In this document: positions 31,351-40,755 of the stretch, piece after piece | Position numbering within the stretch: position 1 is the first letter of the stretch | Layout: every line of letters begins with the position of its first letter | Source: Streptomyces toyocaensis | GTDB taxonomy: Bacteria; Actinomycetota; Actinomycetes; Streptomycetales; Streptomycetaceae | DNA: 64,000 bases | NCBI RefSeq assembly: GCF_000725125.1 | Contig: NZ_JFCB01000007.1 | Span: forward strand, 62,001 to 126,000 | Direction: 5' to 3' | Notes under the pieces: generated by a model | Seen by the model: only the letters and a program-made list of their open reading frames with translations | The model's database searches: none | What the model was told of the DNA's origin: nothing | Position numbers and translations under genes: made by a program

Positions 31351-33384
31351 ATGACGCCGACGCCGACGGGCGCCCGGAAGGACGACGACCCGTCCCAGAC
31401 CACCCAGCTCAGGGTGCCTGCCCACCGGACAGGAAACACGGGCGCGTTCCGCCGGCTCAAGAAGACGCTGCCGAGATACGACTACGAGCACTACAGCCGG
31501 CTCGCGGGTCCCCTCACCCAGCCCGATCCGAACAAGCCCTACAAGGTCCAGTACCGCTCGCTGATCGGCCAGGAGCCGCACCGCATCCGCATCGCGCTGA
31601 TGCTGGCCGCGGCCCCGGTGCTGTCGCTGGTGCTGCTGGTGTGGCTGCTGCAGCCCTCGCACTGGACCGAGCGGGACTACGTGGAGTTCGAGTGGCTGCC
31701 CGCCCTCGACATGGTCATGCTCGTCTCGATCGGCCTGATCGAGTTCTTCCGCTGTATGAACGTGCTGTCGAACGCGCACGCCACCCTGGTCGCCCGCGAC
31801 CCGATCCCGGTGGTGCCCGAGACCGGCACCCGCGTGGCCTTCCTCACCTCCTTCGTGCCCGGCAAGGAGCCGCTGGAGATGGTGACGAAGACCCTGGAGG
31901 CGGCCGTCAAGATCCGCCACCGGGGCCTGATGCACGTCTGGCTGCTCGACGAGGGCGACGATCCGGAGGTGAAGGAGGTCTGCGCCCGGCTCGGCGTGCA
32001 CCACTTCTCCCGCAAGGGCGTCGCGAAGTGGAACCAGAAGAAGGGCGCCCACCGCGCCAAGACGAAGCACGGCAACTACAACGCCTGGCTCGACGCCCAC
32101 GGCGACGACTACGACTTCTTCGCCTCGGTCGACACCGACCACGTGCCGCTGCCGAACTACCTGGAGCGGATGCTCGGCTTCTTCCGCGACCCGGACGTCG
32201 GCTTCGTCATCGGCCCTCAGGTGTACGGCAACTACGACAACTTCGTCACCAAGGCCGCCGAGTCCCAGCAGTTCCTCTTCCACGCCCTGATCCAGCGCGC
32301 CGGCAACCGCTACGGCTCGCCGATGTTCGTGGGCACCTCCAACGCCGTGCGCATCAAGGCGCTGAAGCAGATCGGCGGTCTGTACGACTCGATCACCGAG
32401 GACATGGCGACCGGCTTCGAGATGCACCGCCACAAGAACCCGGCGACGGGGCGGAAGTGGCGCTCGGTCTACACCCCGGACGTGCTCGCCGTCGGTGAGG
32501 GCCCCAACGCCTGGACGGACTTCTTCACCCAGCAGATGCGCTGGTCGCGCGGTACGTACGAGACGATCATCGGGCAGTACTGGAAGGGCTTCTACTCGCT
32601 CCCGCCGAGCAAGCTCTTCAACTACACGATGATGATCATCTTCTACCCGATGTCGGCCCTGAACTGGATCCTGGCGGCCCTCAGCTGTGCGCTGTTCCTG
32701 GGCCTGGGCGCCTCGGGTGTGAACATCGACCCCACGATCTGGCTGATGCTCTACGGCAACGCGTCCGCCCTGCAGATCGGTCTGTACGTCTGGAACCGCC
32801 GTCACAACGTCTCGCCGCACGAGCCGGAGGGCTCCGGCGGTGTGGCCGGCATGGTGATGTCCGCGCTGTCGGCCCCGCTCTACGCGAAGGCGCTGATCGA
32901 CTCCGTCCTGCGCAAGAAGAGCAAGTTCGTGGTCACGCCCAAGGGCGACTCGGCGAGCCCGGACACCTGGTTCGGAACCTTCCGTTACCACTGGTACTTC
33001 ATCCTGCTCTTCGCCGGCTCCATCGCCGCGGGTTTCGTCTACGGACACGCGCACCCGGCGATGGTCATCTGGGCGACCTTCGCCCTGCTGATCACCGCCG
33101 CGCCGATGTTCGCCTGGCGTCACGGCATGCGGCAGGACCGGAAGAAGCCCGGCACCCACCCGGGGGACCGGCGGCCGGAGGCCGCCGAGGAGCCCCGGAC
33201 GCAGGAGCTGCCGCAGCAGGACGGCCGGCACCATCCGCACGCCCGGCCCAGCTGGGCCGGTTCCCACGGCGCGCCGGGCGAATCAGGGGGCCCCGAAGGG
33301 CCGGGAGGGCCCGGGGGCGGCACCCCCGGCAACGACCAGACCATGCAAATCGCCCTTGGTGGACTTGGGGGACGTAAGGAATGA
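31351..33384 (+). CDS. cslA: Cellulose-synthase-like GT2 glycosyltransferase
   Basis: 677 residues. Two N-terminal membrane helices (about 78-130) precede the GT2 domain. Catalytic motifs are LLDEGDD, Asp261-x-Asp263 (SVDTDH), the TED triad ending at Asp351 and Q394-x-x-R397-W398. About five C-terminal helices follow, then a hydrophilic proline/glycine-rich tail of about 85 residues. In Streptomyces, CslA polymerises a beta-glycan at the hyphal tip, needed for morphogenesis and attachment. The stop overlaps glxA by 4 bp. Gene order and motifs make the assignment firm. Confidence 0.95.
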   Translation: MTPTPTGARKDDDPSQTTQLRVPAHRTGNTGAFRRLKKTLPRYDYEHYSRLAGPLTQPDPNKPYKVQYRSLIGQEPHRIRIALMLAAAPVLSLVLLVWLLQPSHWTERDYVEFEWLPALDMVMLVSIGLIEFFRCMNVLSNAHATLVARDPIPVVPETGTRVAFLTSFVPGKEPLEMVTKTLEAAVKIRHRGLMHVWLLDEGDDPEVKEVCARLGVHHFSRKGVAKWNQKKGAHRAKTKHGNYNAWLDAHGDDYDFFASVDTDHVPLPNYLERMLGFFRDPDVGFVIGPQVYGNYDNFVTKAAESQQFLFHALIQRAGNRYGSPMFVGTSNAVRIKALKQIGGLYDSITEDMATGFEMHRHKNPATGRKWRSVYTPDVLAVGEGPNAWTDFFTQQMRWSRGTYETIIGQYWKGFYSLPPSKLFNYTMMIIFYPMSALNWILAALSCALFLGLGASGVNIDPTIWLMLYGNASALQIGLYVWNRRHNVSPHEPEGSGGVAGMVMSALSAPLYAKALIDSVLRKKSKFVVTPKGDSASPDTWFGTFRYHWYFILLFAGSIAAGFVYGHAHPAMVIWATFALLITAAPMFAWRHGMRQDRKKPGTHPGDRRPEAAEEPRTQELPQQDGRHHPHARPSWAGSHGAPGESGGPEGPGGPGGGTPGNDQTMQIALGGLGGRKE

Positions 33385-35321
33385 CTGACCGTGCAGGCCG
33401 CCGTCGCGCCCGTCGGATCGCGATAGGCACGGCGGTGGTACTAGCGCTGGCCGGAATGAACGGGCCGTGGCTGTACCGCTTCGGCACCGAGAAATACCAC
33501 CAGTACAAGATCAACCAGCCGGAGTACAAGGCCGCGAACGGCAAGTGGGAGATCGTCGAGTTTCCCGAGGAGTACCGGCAGAACACGATCCACGCGGCGC
33601 TGCTGCGCACCGGCAAGGTGCTGCTCGTCGCGGGGTCGGGCAACAACCAGGACAACTTCGACGCGAAGCGGTACGACACCCGGATCTGGGACCCGGTCAA
33701 GGGGACCATCAAGAAGGTGCCGACGCCCACCGACCTGTTCTGCACCGGTCACACCCAGCTCGCCAACGGCAACCTGCTGATCGCCGGCGGCACCAAGCGG
33801 TACGAGAAGCTCAAGGGTGACGTGAAGAAGGCGGGCGGCCTGATGGTCGTCCACAACGAGAACCCGGACAAGCCGATGACCCTGCCGGCCGGCACCAGGT
33901 TCGTCGGCAAGGAGAACGGCAAGACCTTCGTCTCGAAGGACCCGGTCCTCGTCCCGCGGGCGAAGAAGAACTTCGACAAGCAGACCGGCGCGTTCCTGGG
34001 CACCACCGCGGGCTACGGCCGCACCTACGTCGAGGCGCAGAAGGAAGGCACCAAGTACGCGACCGGCACGCAGGACAACTACCGCGTGCAGGGGCTCACC
34101 GGCGAGGACGCGAAGAACACCTACGGCATCGCCGAGAAGCTCGCCCTGGACAAGAAGGACTTCCAGGGCATCGACGACGCCTTCGAGTTCGACCCGGTCG
34201 CCGAGAAGTACATCAAGGTCGACCCGATGAAGGAGTCCCGCTGGTACCCGACGCTCACCACCCTGAGCGACGGCAGGATCCTCAGCGTCTCCGGCCTCGA
34301 CGACATCGGCCAGCTGGTCCCGGGCAAGAACGAGGTCTACGACCCCGAGACCAAGAAGTGGACCTACACCGACGAGGTCCGCCAGTTCCCGACGTACCCG
34401 GCGCTGTTCCTGATGCAGAACGGCAAGGTCTTCTACTCGGGTTCGAACGCGGGCTACGGGCCGGACGACGTCGGCCGTGAGCCGGGCGTCTGGGACGTGG
34501 AGACCAACACGTTCGACAAGATCCCCGGTCTCAGCGACCCGAACATGATGGAGACGTCCAACACGGTGCTGCTGCCGCCGGCGCAGGACGAGAAGTACAT
34601 GGTGATCGGCGGCGGTGGCGTCGGCGAGTCCAGGCTGTCCAGCGAGAAGACCCGGATCGTCGACCTCAAGGCCGACCGGCCGGCGTTCGTGGACGGCCCG
34701 TCGCTGGACAAGGGCACCCGCTACCCGCAGGCCTCGATCCTGCCCAACGACGACCTGCTGATCACGGGCGGCTCGGAGGACTACCGGGGCCGTGGCGACT
34801 CCAACATCCTCCAGGCGCGGATCTACGACACGGAGAAGAACGCACTCAAGCGGGTCGCCGATCCGCTCGTGGGCCGCAACTACCACTCCGGATCGCTCCT
34901 GCTGCCCGACGGCCGCGTCATGGTCTTCGGCTCCGACTCGCTCTACGCCGACAAGGCCAACACCAAACCGGGCGAGTTCGAGCAGCGCATCGAGATCTAC
35001 ACCCCGCCGTACCTGTACGGCGACAACCCGCAGCCCGATCTCGCCGGCGGCCCGAAGACCATCGAGCGCGGTGGGTCGGGCACGTTCACCTCTAAGGACG
35101 CCGCGTCGGTCAAGAGCGTCCGGCTGATCCGGCCGAGCGCCTCGACCCACGTCACCGACGTGGACCAGCGCTCGATCGCGCTGGACTTCGAGACCGACGG
35201 GGACGAGATCACCGTGACGGTCCCGGAGAACCGGAACCTGGTGCAGGCGGGCTGGTACATGCTCTTCGTCAACACCGGCGACGGCACACCCAGCAAGGCC
35301 CAGTGGGTCCGGGTGCCGTAG
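33381..35321 (+). CDS. glxA: Radical copper oxidase GlxA (galactose-oxidase-like)
   Basis: 646 residues, ATG overlapping the cslA stop. A single N-terminal membrane helix (about 10-32) anchors it outside the cell. Kelch-type propeller repeats and a DUF1929-like C-terminal domain follow. By my count Cys121 (LFCTGH), Trp288 and Tyr289 (SRWYPTL), Tyr501-His502 (RNYHSGS) and His590 (STHVTD) match the galactose-oxidase cofactor and copper ligands. GlxA oxidises the CslA product at the tip and is required for glycan deposition. It shares a terminator with the convergent cslZ. Confidence 0.95.
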   Translation: MTDRAGRRRARRIAIGTAVVLALAGMNGPWLYRFGTEKYHQYKINQPEYKAANGKWEIVEFPEEYRQNTIHAALLRTGKVLLVAGSGNNQDNFDAKRYDTRIWDPVKGTIKKVPTPTDLFCTGHTQLANGNLLIAGGTKRYEKLKGDVKKAGGLMVVHNENPDKPMTLPAGTRFVGKENGKTFVSKDPVLVPRAKKNFDKQTGAFLGTTAGYGRTYVEAQKEGTKYATGTQDNYRVQGLTGEDAKNTYGIAEKLALDKKDFQGIDDAFEFDPVAEKYIKVDPMKESRWYPTLTTLSDGRILSVSGLDDIGQLVPGKNEVYDPETKKWTYTDEVRQFPTYPALFLMQNGKVFYSGSNAGYGPDDVGREPGVWDVETNTFDKIPGLSDPNMMETSNTVLLPPAQDEKYMVIGGGGVGESRLSSEKTRIVDLKADRPAFVDGPSLDKGTRYPQASILPNDDLLITGGSEDYRGRGDSNILQARIYDTEKNALKRVADPLVGRNYHSGSLLLPDGRVMVFGSDSLYADKANTKPGEFEQRIEIYTPPYLYGDNPQPDLAGGPKTIERGGSGTFTSKDAASVKSVRLIRPSASTHVTDVDQRSIALDFETDGDEITVTVPENRNLVQAGWYMLFVNTGDGTPSKAQWVRVP

Positions 35322-35335
35322 CGGCACCGGATACG

Positions 35336-35375
35336 GGAGAAGGGGCGCCCTCCGCGACGGGGGCGCCCCTTCTCC
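35336..35375. terminator. Bidirectional terminator between glxA and cslZ
   Basis: GGAGAAGGGGCGCCC at 35336-35350 is complementary to GGGCGCCCCTTCTCC at 35361-35375, with a T-rich tail on the plus strand. Confidence 0.9.
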
Positions 35376-35395
35376 GTTTCTCCGTGCGCGTCGGC

Positions 35396-36433
35396 TCAGT
35401 CGCTGGCCTTGGCGAGTGCCAGGGCGTAGTCCGCCCACCACTGGCCGGCCTTCGGGCCGCCCTTGCACTCGCCGTCCGACTCTCCGGGCCGCTTCACCCA
35501 CAGATAGGCGTCGACGAGGGGGTCGGCCGTATCGGTCGTCGGGGTCTCGCCGAGCGCCCGGCCGGGCGGGTTGCACCAGCGTTCGTCCGCGGCGCCCTCG
35601 GTGTAGGGCCCGTTGCCGTTGCGGCTGGTGTCGATGACGAACGGCTTGTTGCCGAACTTGGCGGACAGTTGCCTGCCGTAGGCGATGGAGTCCTCGGTGG
35701 AGTAGAAGTTCGACACGTTCACCGCGAAGCCGTCGGCCCGGTCGACGCCCGCACGCTTGAGCGGGCCGTGGATCTGGTCGGGGTTACCCCAGCCCGCGTT
35801 GCCCGCGTCCAGGTACACCCTGGTGTTCTTCAGGCTCTTGAGCTTGGCGACGGCGCCGCTGAGGAGGTCGTAGCGCTCCTCGTGGAACTGCTGCGGTGTG
35901 CAGCCGTCCACCAGGTGCAGCACCGCGTCGGGTTCGAGGATCACCGTCGCCGGACGGTCCCCGATGCCCTTGGCGACCCCGTCGACGAAGGCGCGGTACG
36001 CGTCACCGTCGCCGGCGCCGCCCTGCGAGTACTGGCCGCAGTCGCGGTGGGGGATGTTGTAGAGCACCAGCAGCGCGGTGCGGCCGACCTTGTCGGCGCC
36101 CTCGGTGAAGCCGCGCGCCTGCTCCTCGGGGTTCTCCGGGCTGATCCACTCGCCGACAGGCTGCTCAGCGATCTTGCGTATCTGCTCGGCTTCCGCCTTC
36201 TTGCCGTCCTGCCGGAGTTCGGCGACCTTCCGGACGGCGAGGCCCTCGGGATTGAGCCAGTAGGGGTCGGCCTCCTTCGGCTGCTGCGTGATGACCGCGT
36301 CGGCCGCCTCCCCCTGGTCCTTCCCCTCGCCGTCGCCGGAGGAGGAACACCCCGCGACCAGCAGTGCCGCCCCCAGCGCCGCTGCGGACGCCCGCCTCCC
36401 GGCGAACGCCCCGACCCCCCTGCTGCCGTACAT
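35396..36433 (-). CDS. cslZ: GH6 family glycoside hydrolase lipoprotein
   Basis: 345 residues. The ATG near 36433 follows a GGGGGG stretch, and the N-terminus then gives a signal peptide with lipobox LLVAGCSSSG. The GH6 fold is seen in LLVLYNIPHRDCGQYSQGG, ATVILEPDAVLHLVDGC, VYLDAGNAGWG, VNVSNFYSTEDSIAYG, PFVIDTSRNGNGP and DAYLWVKRPGESDG. It contains the catalytic aspartates of endoglucanases and cellobiohydrolases. In Streptomyces, CslZ works with CslA and GlxA on the tip glycan, presumably trimming or releasing it. It converges on glxA. Confidence 0.92.
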   Translation of the reverse strand: MYGSRGVGAFAGRRASAAALGAALLVAGCSSSGDGEGKDQGEAADAVITQQPKEADPYWLNPEGLAVRKVAELRQDGKKAEAEQIRKIAEQPVGEWISPENPEEQARGFTEGADKVGRTALLVLYNIPHRDCGQYSQGGAGDGDAYRAFVDGVAKGIGDRPATVILEPDAVLHLVDGCTPQQFHEERYDLLSGAVAKLKSLKNTRVYLDAGNAGWGNPDQIHGPLKRAGVDRADGFAVNVSNFYSTEDSIAYGRQLSAKFGNKPFVIDTSRNGNGPYTEGAADERWCNPPGRALGETPTTDTADPLVDAYLWVKRPGESDGECKGGPKAGQWWADYALALAKASD

Positions 36434-36857
36434 CCAACCCCCCTTGGGTGCACTTGTTCCATGTCTGCCGAGCCCCAATCCTGACATACGTGGCGCGGCG
36501 CCCGTGCGGCCCGGCCCGCCTTGTCCGTGAGCTGTTACAGCCCGGTGGGCCGGGCCGGTGTCCGCCGCTCCTGTGGGGTCCGCGCACCACGTCCACCTGC
36601 GGCGGTCACGGAAAACGACGGACTCGGCGCTTGGCGTCGAACGCTCTTGTGTGCGGCCGGACTCCGGTTCCGGAGTCGGGCGTACCGACCCGGCCGGGGC
36701 CCTGCCCGGACCCGGCCGGGGCCCTCCCCGCCGGTGCTTGCCGCGCGCCCCGGACCGTCCCCGCCTCCCCCGCGGCCCGCCGGGTCACTCCCGCGGCCCG
36801 TGCCGCCCGCGCGGTCGACGGCGCCGGTGCGGTCCCTGCGGGCATCGGCCCCGGCGC

Positions 36858-37553
36858 TCAGGTGCCGGCCGGGGAGGCGTCGACGATCACGTGGTCCGTA
36901 CAGGTGCCGGCCGCCCGGTCGTGGGGCCCGCCGCAGGTGATTAGCGTCAGCCTCGGCCCGGCCGGTGCGTCGCGACGCGGGGCGCCGGCCGTCCGGCGGG
37001 CGCCGGGAGCGGCCCCGTCCCGGCCCACGGCGCGCACGTCCGCCACGGTGAACCCGGCGACCTCGCCGTCCGCGCGGACCACCCGGACCTCCTGGCCGAC
37101 GGCGGGCCGGGGTCCGTCGCCCAGCCATCCGGCCATCAGCGCGGTGCCGGGCTCGCCCGGGGCGGCCCCGTCCGCGTACCAGGCGACCGCGCCCGCCCGC
37201 TCGCCCGGCGACGGGGGTGCGAGGACCCCGTGCTCGTCCAGTCCGCCGGGGGTCACCGGCGCCCGGACGCCGAGGGCGGGGATGTCGAGGCGCCGCGGCA
37301 CGGCGGCGTGGTGCGCCGGGGGCGGTGCGCCGCGGGGCGGACGTCCGGCCGCCGCCATGTCGCCGGTCGTCGGTCCGGTCAGGCCCGCGGGCGCACCGGC
37401 CGGCGCCGTACCGCCCCACAGCCACAGCCCGAGCAGCAGGACCAGCCAGGCCACACCGGCGAGCGGCCGTCCGGTACCGGACGGGGCACGGCCCGACGGG
37501 ACGCCTCCCTGATGACCCTCACCCGCACGGACAGTGATGCGCAGGGAACCCAT
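36858..37553 (-). CDS. Class F sortase-like protein lacking the catalytic histidine
   Basis: 231 residues; the ATG at 37553 has GGAGG six bases upstream. One N-terminal membrane helix at about 32-50, then a class F/E sortase fold starting PRRLDIPALGVRAPV. The nucleophile Cys207 is in LTLITCGG and the conserved arginine is Arg213. Where active enzymes read VVGHVDS with the catalytic histidine, this protein reads ALMAGWLGD, with Trp143 at the histidine position. Transpeptidase activity is therefore doubtful. No sorting-signal substrate gene is adjacent. Confidence 0.8.
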   Translation of the reverse strand: MGSLRITVRAGEGHQGGVPSGRAPSGTGRPLAGVAWLVLLLGLWLWGGTAPAGAPAGLTGPTTGDMAAAGRPPRGAPPPAHHAAVPRRLDIPALGVRAPVTPGGLDEHGVLAPPSPGERAGAVAWYADGAAPGEPGTALMAGWLGDGPRPAVGQEVRVVRADGEVAGFTVADVRAVGRDGAAPGARRTAGAPRRDAPAGPRLTLITCGGPHDRAAGTCTDHVIVDASPAGT

Positions 37554-37661
37554 CGTGAACCTCCAGACACCTGGAGGGTCCCTCTCCGGGTCCCGCCCCG
37601 CATCCTCGTGCCCGCGGCCACTGCTCCGTACGGGTGAACGGCTCCGTACGCGGCAGCGGCG

Positions 37662-38441
37662 TCAGACCAGGTCGACGAGGTCCGCGATCGAGTCGACGAC
37701 CTTCGACGGCCGGTACGGGAAGTTCTCCACCTGCTCCGGCCTGGTCAGACCGGTGAGCACCAGGAACGTCTGCATCCCGGCCTCCATGCCGGCCAGGACG
37801 TCGGTGTCCATGCGGTCGCCGATCATCGCACTGCTCTCGGAGTGGGCCCCGATGGTGTTGAGCCCGGTGCGCATCATCAGGGGGTTCGGCTTGCCCGCGA
37901 AGTACGGCTGCTTGCCGGTCGCCTTGGTGATCAGCGCGGCCACCGCGCCGGTCGCCGGGAGCGGGCCCTCGGTGGAGGGGCCGGTCTCGTCGGGGTTGGT
38001 GCAGATGAAACGGGCGCCGTCGTTGATCAGGCGGACCGCCTTGGTCATGGCCTCGAAGGAGTACGTACGCGTCTCCCCCAGGACCACGTAGTCGGGCTCG
38101 TGGTCGGTGAGGACGTAGCCGATGTCGTGCAGCGCGGTGGTCAGTCCGGCCTCGCCGATGACGTACGCCGAGCCGTTGGGGCGCTGGTCGTCCAGGAACT
38201 GGGCGGTGGCGAGGGCGGAGGTCCAGATGTTCTCGATCGGGACCTCCAGGCCCATCCGGCGCAGCCGGGCGTGGAGGTCGCGCCCGGTGTAGATCGAGTT
38301 GTTGGTGAGGACCAGGAAGGGCCTGCCCGATTCACGCAGCTTCTTGATGAAGGCATCGGCGCCGGGGATCGGTACGCCCTCGTGGATCAGCACCCCGTCC
38401 ATGTCGGTGAGCCACGATTCGATCGGCTTGCGGTCTGCCAT
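37662..38441 (-). CDS. HAD-IIA family phosphatase (NagD-like)
   Basis: 259 residues. Motif I is [13 protein letters not shown] (nucleophile Asp), motif II is VLTNNSI, motif III includes the lysine of [10 protein letters not shown], and motif IV is [10 protein letters not shown]. The type IIA cap lies between motifs II and III. NagD-like enzymes dephosphorylate nucleotides or sugar phosphates in the cytosol. It stands alone between the sortase-like gene and the DGPF gene; substrate unknown. Confidence 0.92.
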   Translation of the reverse strand: MADRKPIESWLTDMDGVLIHEGVPIPGADAFIKKLRESGRPFLVLTNNSIYTGRDLHARLRRMGLEVPIENIWTSALATAQFLDDQRPNGSAYVIGEAGLTTALHDIGYVLTDHEPDYVVLGETRTYSFEAMTKAVRLINDGARFICTNPDETGPSTEGPLPATGAVAALITKATGKQPYFAGKPNPLMMRTGLNTIGAHSESSAMIGDRMDTDVLAGMEAGMQTFLVLTGLTRPEQVENFPYRPSKVVDSIADLVDLV

Positions 38442-38828
38442 GTGCGGGATCTCCTGCCGTACGCGGTCTGCGTGCGCCCCAGCCTAAACAGAGGCCGGAT
38501 CATGAGGGAACGGCCGTCCGGCGCAGCGTGCCACGCGACTCGTCGCGGCCGCCGGCGCCCCGTACCCGCTGCGCGCCCGGACGCGGCCGAGCCGGACGAA
38601 GACGACGGCGGCTGAGCCCGGCTCCTCACCAGGGGGCCGGGTCAACGCCGGTGTGGAGCCCGGGTTGTAGGTTGATCACTCCGTCGCGTCGGTGTTCGGG
38701 CTGCTCAGTGGGGCTGCGGAAAAATATTCCGAGAAAGGTGTCGTCGGATGTCGAGAAGGCCGTGTCCCGCTCCGACTGAAGGGTGACAGCGCGCCGACGG
38801 GGCGTGCGAGACAGGGAGGACACCCGAG
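38442..38828. other. Intergenic region before the DGPF/ECF pair
   Basis: About 390 bp with no convincing gene. An AT-rich patch with AAAAATATTCCGAG near 38731 is unusual for this genome and may mark the promoter of the DGPF gene. I see no RNA gene. Confidence 0.35.
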
Positions 38829-39191
38829 ATGAAGTACGTCGCGATGATCTACGGCAACCAGGCCAAGTGGGACTCCTTCCCGGCCGAGGAGTGGCCGAAG
38901 GCGATCGCCAAGCAGGAGGCGTTCAACAAGAAGTACCGCGAGAGCGGTGAACTCCTCGGCGCCTACGGCCTGGCGGACGCGGCCAACGCCCAGCTCGTAC
39001 GCCGCGAGGACGGCGTCCCGGCGGTCACCGACGGTCCGTACCTGGAGACCAAGGAGTACATCGCCAGCTTCTACCTGCTGGACTGCGACAGCCTGGAGCG
39101 GGCGCAAGCCATCGCCGCGGACATGCCGTTCGCCGACGTGGAGCCGGTCGAGCTGTGGCCGGTGCTGCACGAGTCCGCGGCGGACGTGTGA
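38829..39191 (+). CDS. YCII-related DGPF-domain protein
   Basis: 120 residues with AGGGAGGACACCCGAG before the ATG. The typical layout is MKYVAMIYGNQAKWDSFPAE, then a VTDGPYLETKEYIASFYLLD segment carrying the DGP-F/Y-x-ET motif, and FADVEPVELWPV at the end. Such proteins accompany ECF42-group sigma factors; their biochemical role is not settled. The stop overlaps the sigma-factor start (GTGA), so the two are coupled. Confidence 0.9.
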   Translation: MKYVAMIYGNQAKWDSFPAEEWPKAIAKQEAFNKKYRESGELLGAYGLADAANAQLVRREDGVPAVTDGPYLETKEYIASFYLLDCDSLERAQAIAADMPFADVEPVELWPVLHESAADV

Positions 39192-40450
39192 CCGCCGCGC
39201 GCCACCCCGCCGAGGACCTGCTGCGCGAGCTGGCGCCGCAGGTCCTCGGCGCGCTCGTCCGCCGCCACGGCGTCTTCGACGCGTGCGAGGAAGCGGTCCA
39301 GGAAGCCCTGCTGGCGGCCGCTTTGCAGTGGCCCGAGGCCGGCGTCCCGGACAATCCCCGGGGCTGGCTGGTCACCGTCGCCTCCCGCAAGCTGGTCGAC
39401 CTGATCCGCAGCGACAGCGCCCGCCGACGCCGCGAGGACACCCTCGCCCTGGCCACTCCGCAGGCCGAACTGCTCGGCCACGCCGCCGACACCGTGCCCG
39501 ACGCGGACCGGGACGACTCGCTGGCCCTGCTGTTCCTGTGCTGCCACCCCGCGCTGTCACCGGCCAGCCGGATCGCGCTGACCCTGCGCGCGGTCGGCGG
39601 CCTGACCACCGCGCAGATCGCCGCGGCCTTCCTGGTGCCCGAGGCCACCATGGCCCAGCGCGTCAGCCGGGCCAAGCAGACCGTCAAGGCGTCCGGCATC
39701 CCCCTGGCCGTGCCCGAGGGTGCCGACCTCACCGAGCGGCTGGCCGAAGTGCGGCACGTGCTCTACCTGGTCTTCAACGAGGGGTACACCACGACCGGTG
39801 GTACCGACGACAGCGGCCTGACCGCGCCGGAACTGTCCGCCGAAGCGATCCGGCTCACCCGGATGCTGCACCGTCTGGTGCCCGACGACACCGAGACCGC
39901 GGGCCTCCTCGCGCTGATGCTGCTCACCGACGCGCGCCGCCCCGCCCGCAGCGGCCCCTCCGGCGAGGTGGTGCCGCTGGCGGAACAGAACCGCGCCCGG
40001 TGGGACCGCCTTGCCATCGCCGAGGGAGTCGACCTGATCAGCCGGACCCTGCCGCGCGGCCGGGTCGGCCCGTACCAACTGCAGGCGGCCATCGCGGCCG
40101 TGCACGACGAGGCCGAGGACACCGACACCACCGACTGGCCTCAGATCCTCGCCCTGTACGGAATCCTGGAACAGTTCGGGCCGAACCCGATGGTCTCCCT
40201 CAACCGCGCGGTCGCCGTCGCCATGGTCCACGGCCCGGCCGCGGGACTGGACCTGGTCAGAACACTGGAGGCCGACCGCCGCCTGGCCCGCCACCACCGG
40301 CTGCTCGCCACCCGCGCCCACCTCCTCGAACTCCTCGGCGAACACGAGGCCGCCGCGGCCTCCTACCGCGAAGCCGCCCGCCGCACCACCAGCGCCCCCG
40401 AACGCCGCCATCTCAGCGCCCGCGCCCACCACTTGGACTCCCGCCCGTGA
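39188..40450 (+). CDS. ECF42-group RNA polymerase sigma factor
   Basis: 420 residues from the GTG overlapping the DGPF gene. Sigma region 2 lies at about 15-80 (VLGALVRRHGVFDACEEAVQEA, NPRGWLVTVASRKLVDLIR). Region 4 lies at about 130-180 (TLRAVGGLTTAQIAAAFLVPEATMAQRVSRAK). A C-terminal extension of about 220 residues has TPR-like helices (LALYGILEQFGPNPMVSLNRAVAVA, then LLGEHEAAAASYREAARR). ECF42 proteins lack a classical anti-sigma factor, and the extension is thought to control activity. It probably drives its own DGPF operon. Confidence 0.92.
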   Translation: MTAARHPAEDLLRELAPQVLGALVRRHGVFDACEEAVQEALLAAALQWPEAGVPDNPRGWLVTVASRKLVDLIRSDSARRRREDTLALATPQAELLGHAADTVPDADRDDSLALLFLCCHPALSPASRIALTLRAVGGLTTAQIAAAFLVPEATMAQRVSRAKQTVKASGIPLAVPEGADLTERLAEVRHVLYLVFNEGYTTTGGTDDSGLTAPELSAEAIRLTRMLHRLVPDDTETAGLLALMLLTDARRPARSGPSGEVVPLAEQNRARWDRLAIAEGVDLISRTLPRGRVGPYQLQAAIAAVHDEAEDTDTTDWPQILALYGILEQFGPNPMVSLNRAVAVAMVHGPAAGLDLVRTLEADRRLARHHRLLATRAHLLELLGEHEAAAASYREAARRTTSAPERRHLSARAHHLDSRP

Positions 40451-40755
40451 CGCGCCGTGGCACCCGAGGGCGGGTGTGACACTCGAGGTGGTCTGCCGCC
40501 CCGCAGTCAAGAGGACCGTTCGACGACAGGGGACAGCATCGCGTCCGGTCTTCCGTGCGGAAAAGGGCCCTCGGTGACGAACGAAGTCCGCGAGCGGGTC
40601 CCGGCCCACCCGCAGCCGACCGCCCGGCAGGACCTCGCGCCGGCGGAGGCCGCGGCCAGGGCGCCCCGGTCGTCCCGGCTCGGCGCAACGCCCGCCGCGC
40701 GGAGGAGAACCGGGTCAGTGCCTGCGCGGCGACCGCATCGGGACCGCCGTCACCG
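40451..40755. other. Convergent intergenic gap
   Basis: About 300 bp between the sigma factor and the ROK regulator 3' ends. I see no credible gene and no strong terminator. Confidence 0.3.

Noticed and set aside
31096..33267. A 723-codon minus-strand frame opposite cslA
   Set aside because: cslA is certain from GT2 motifs and gene order; the antisense frame has no domain features.
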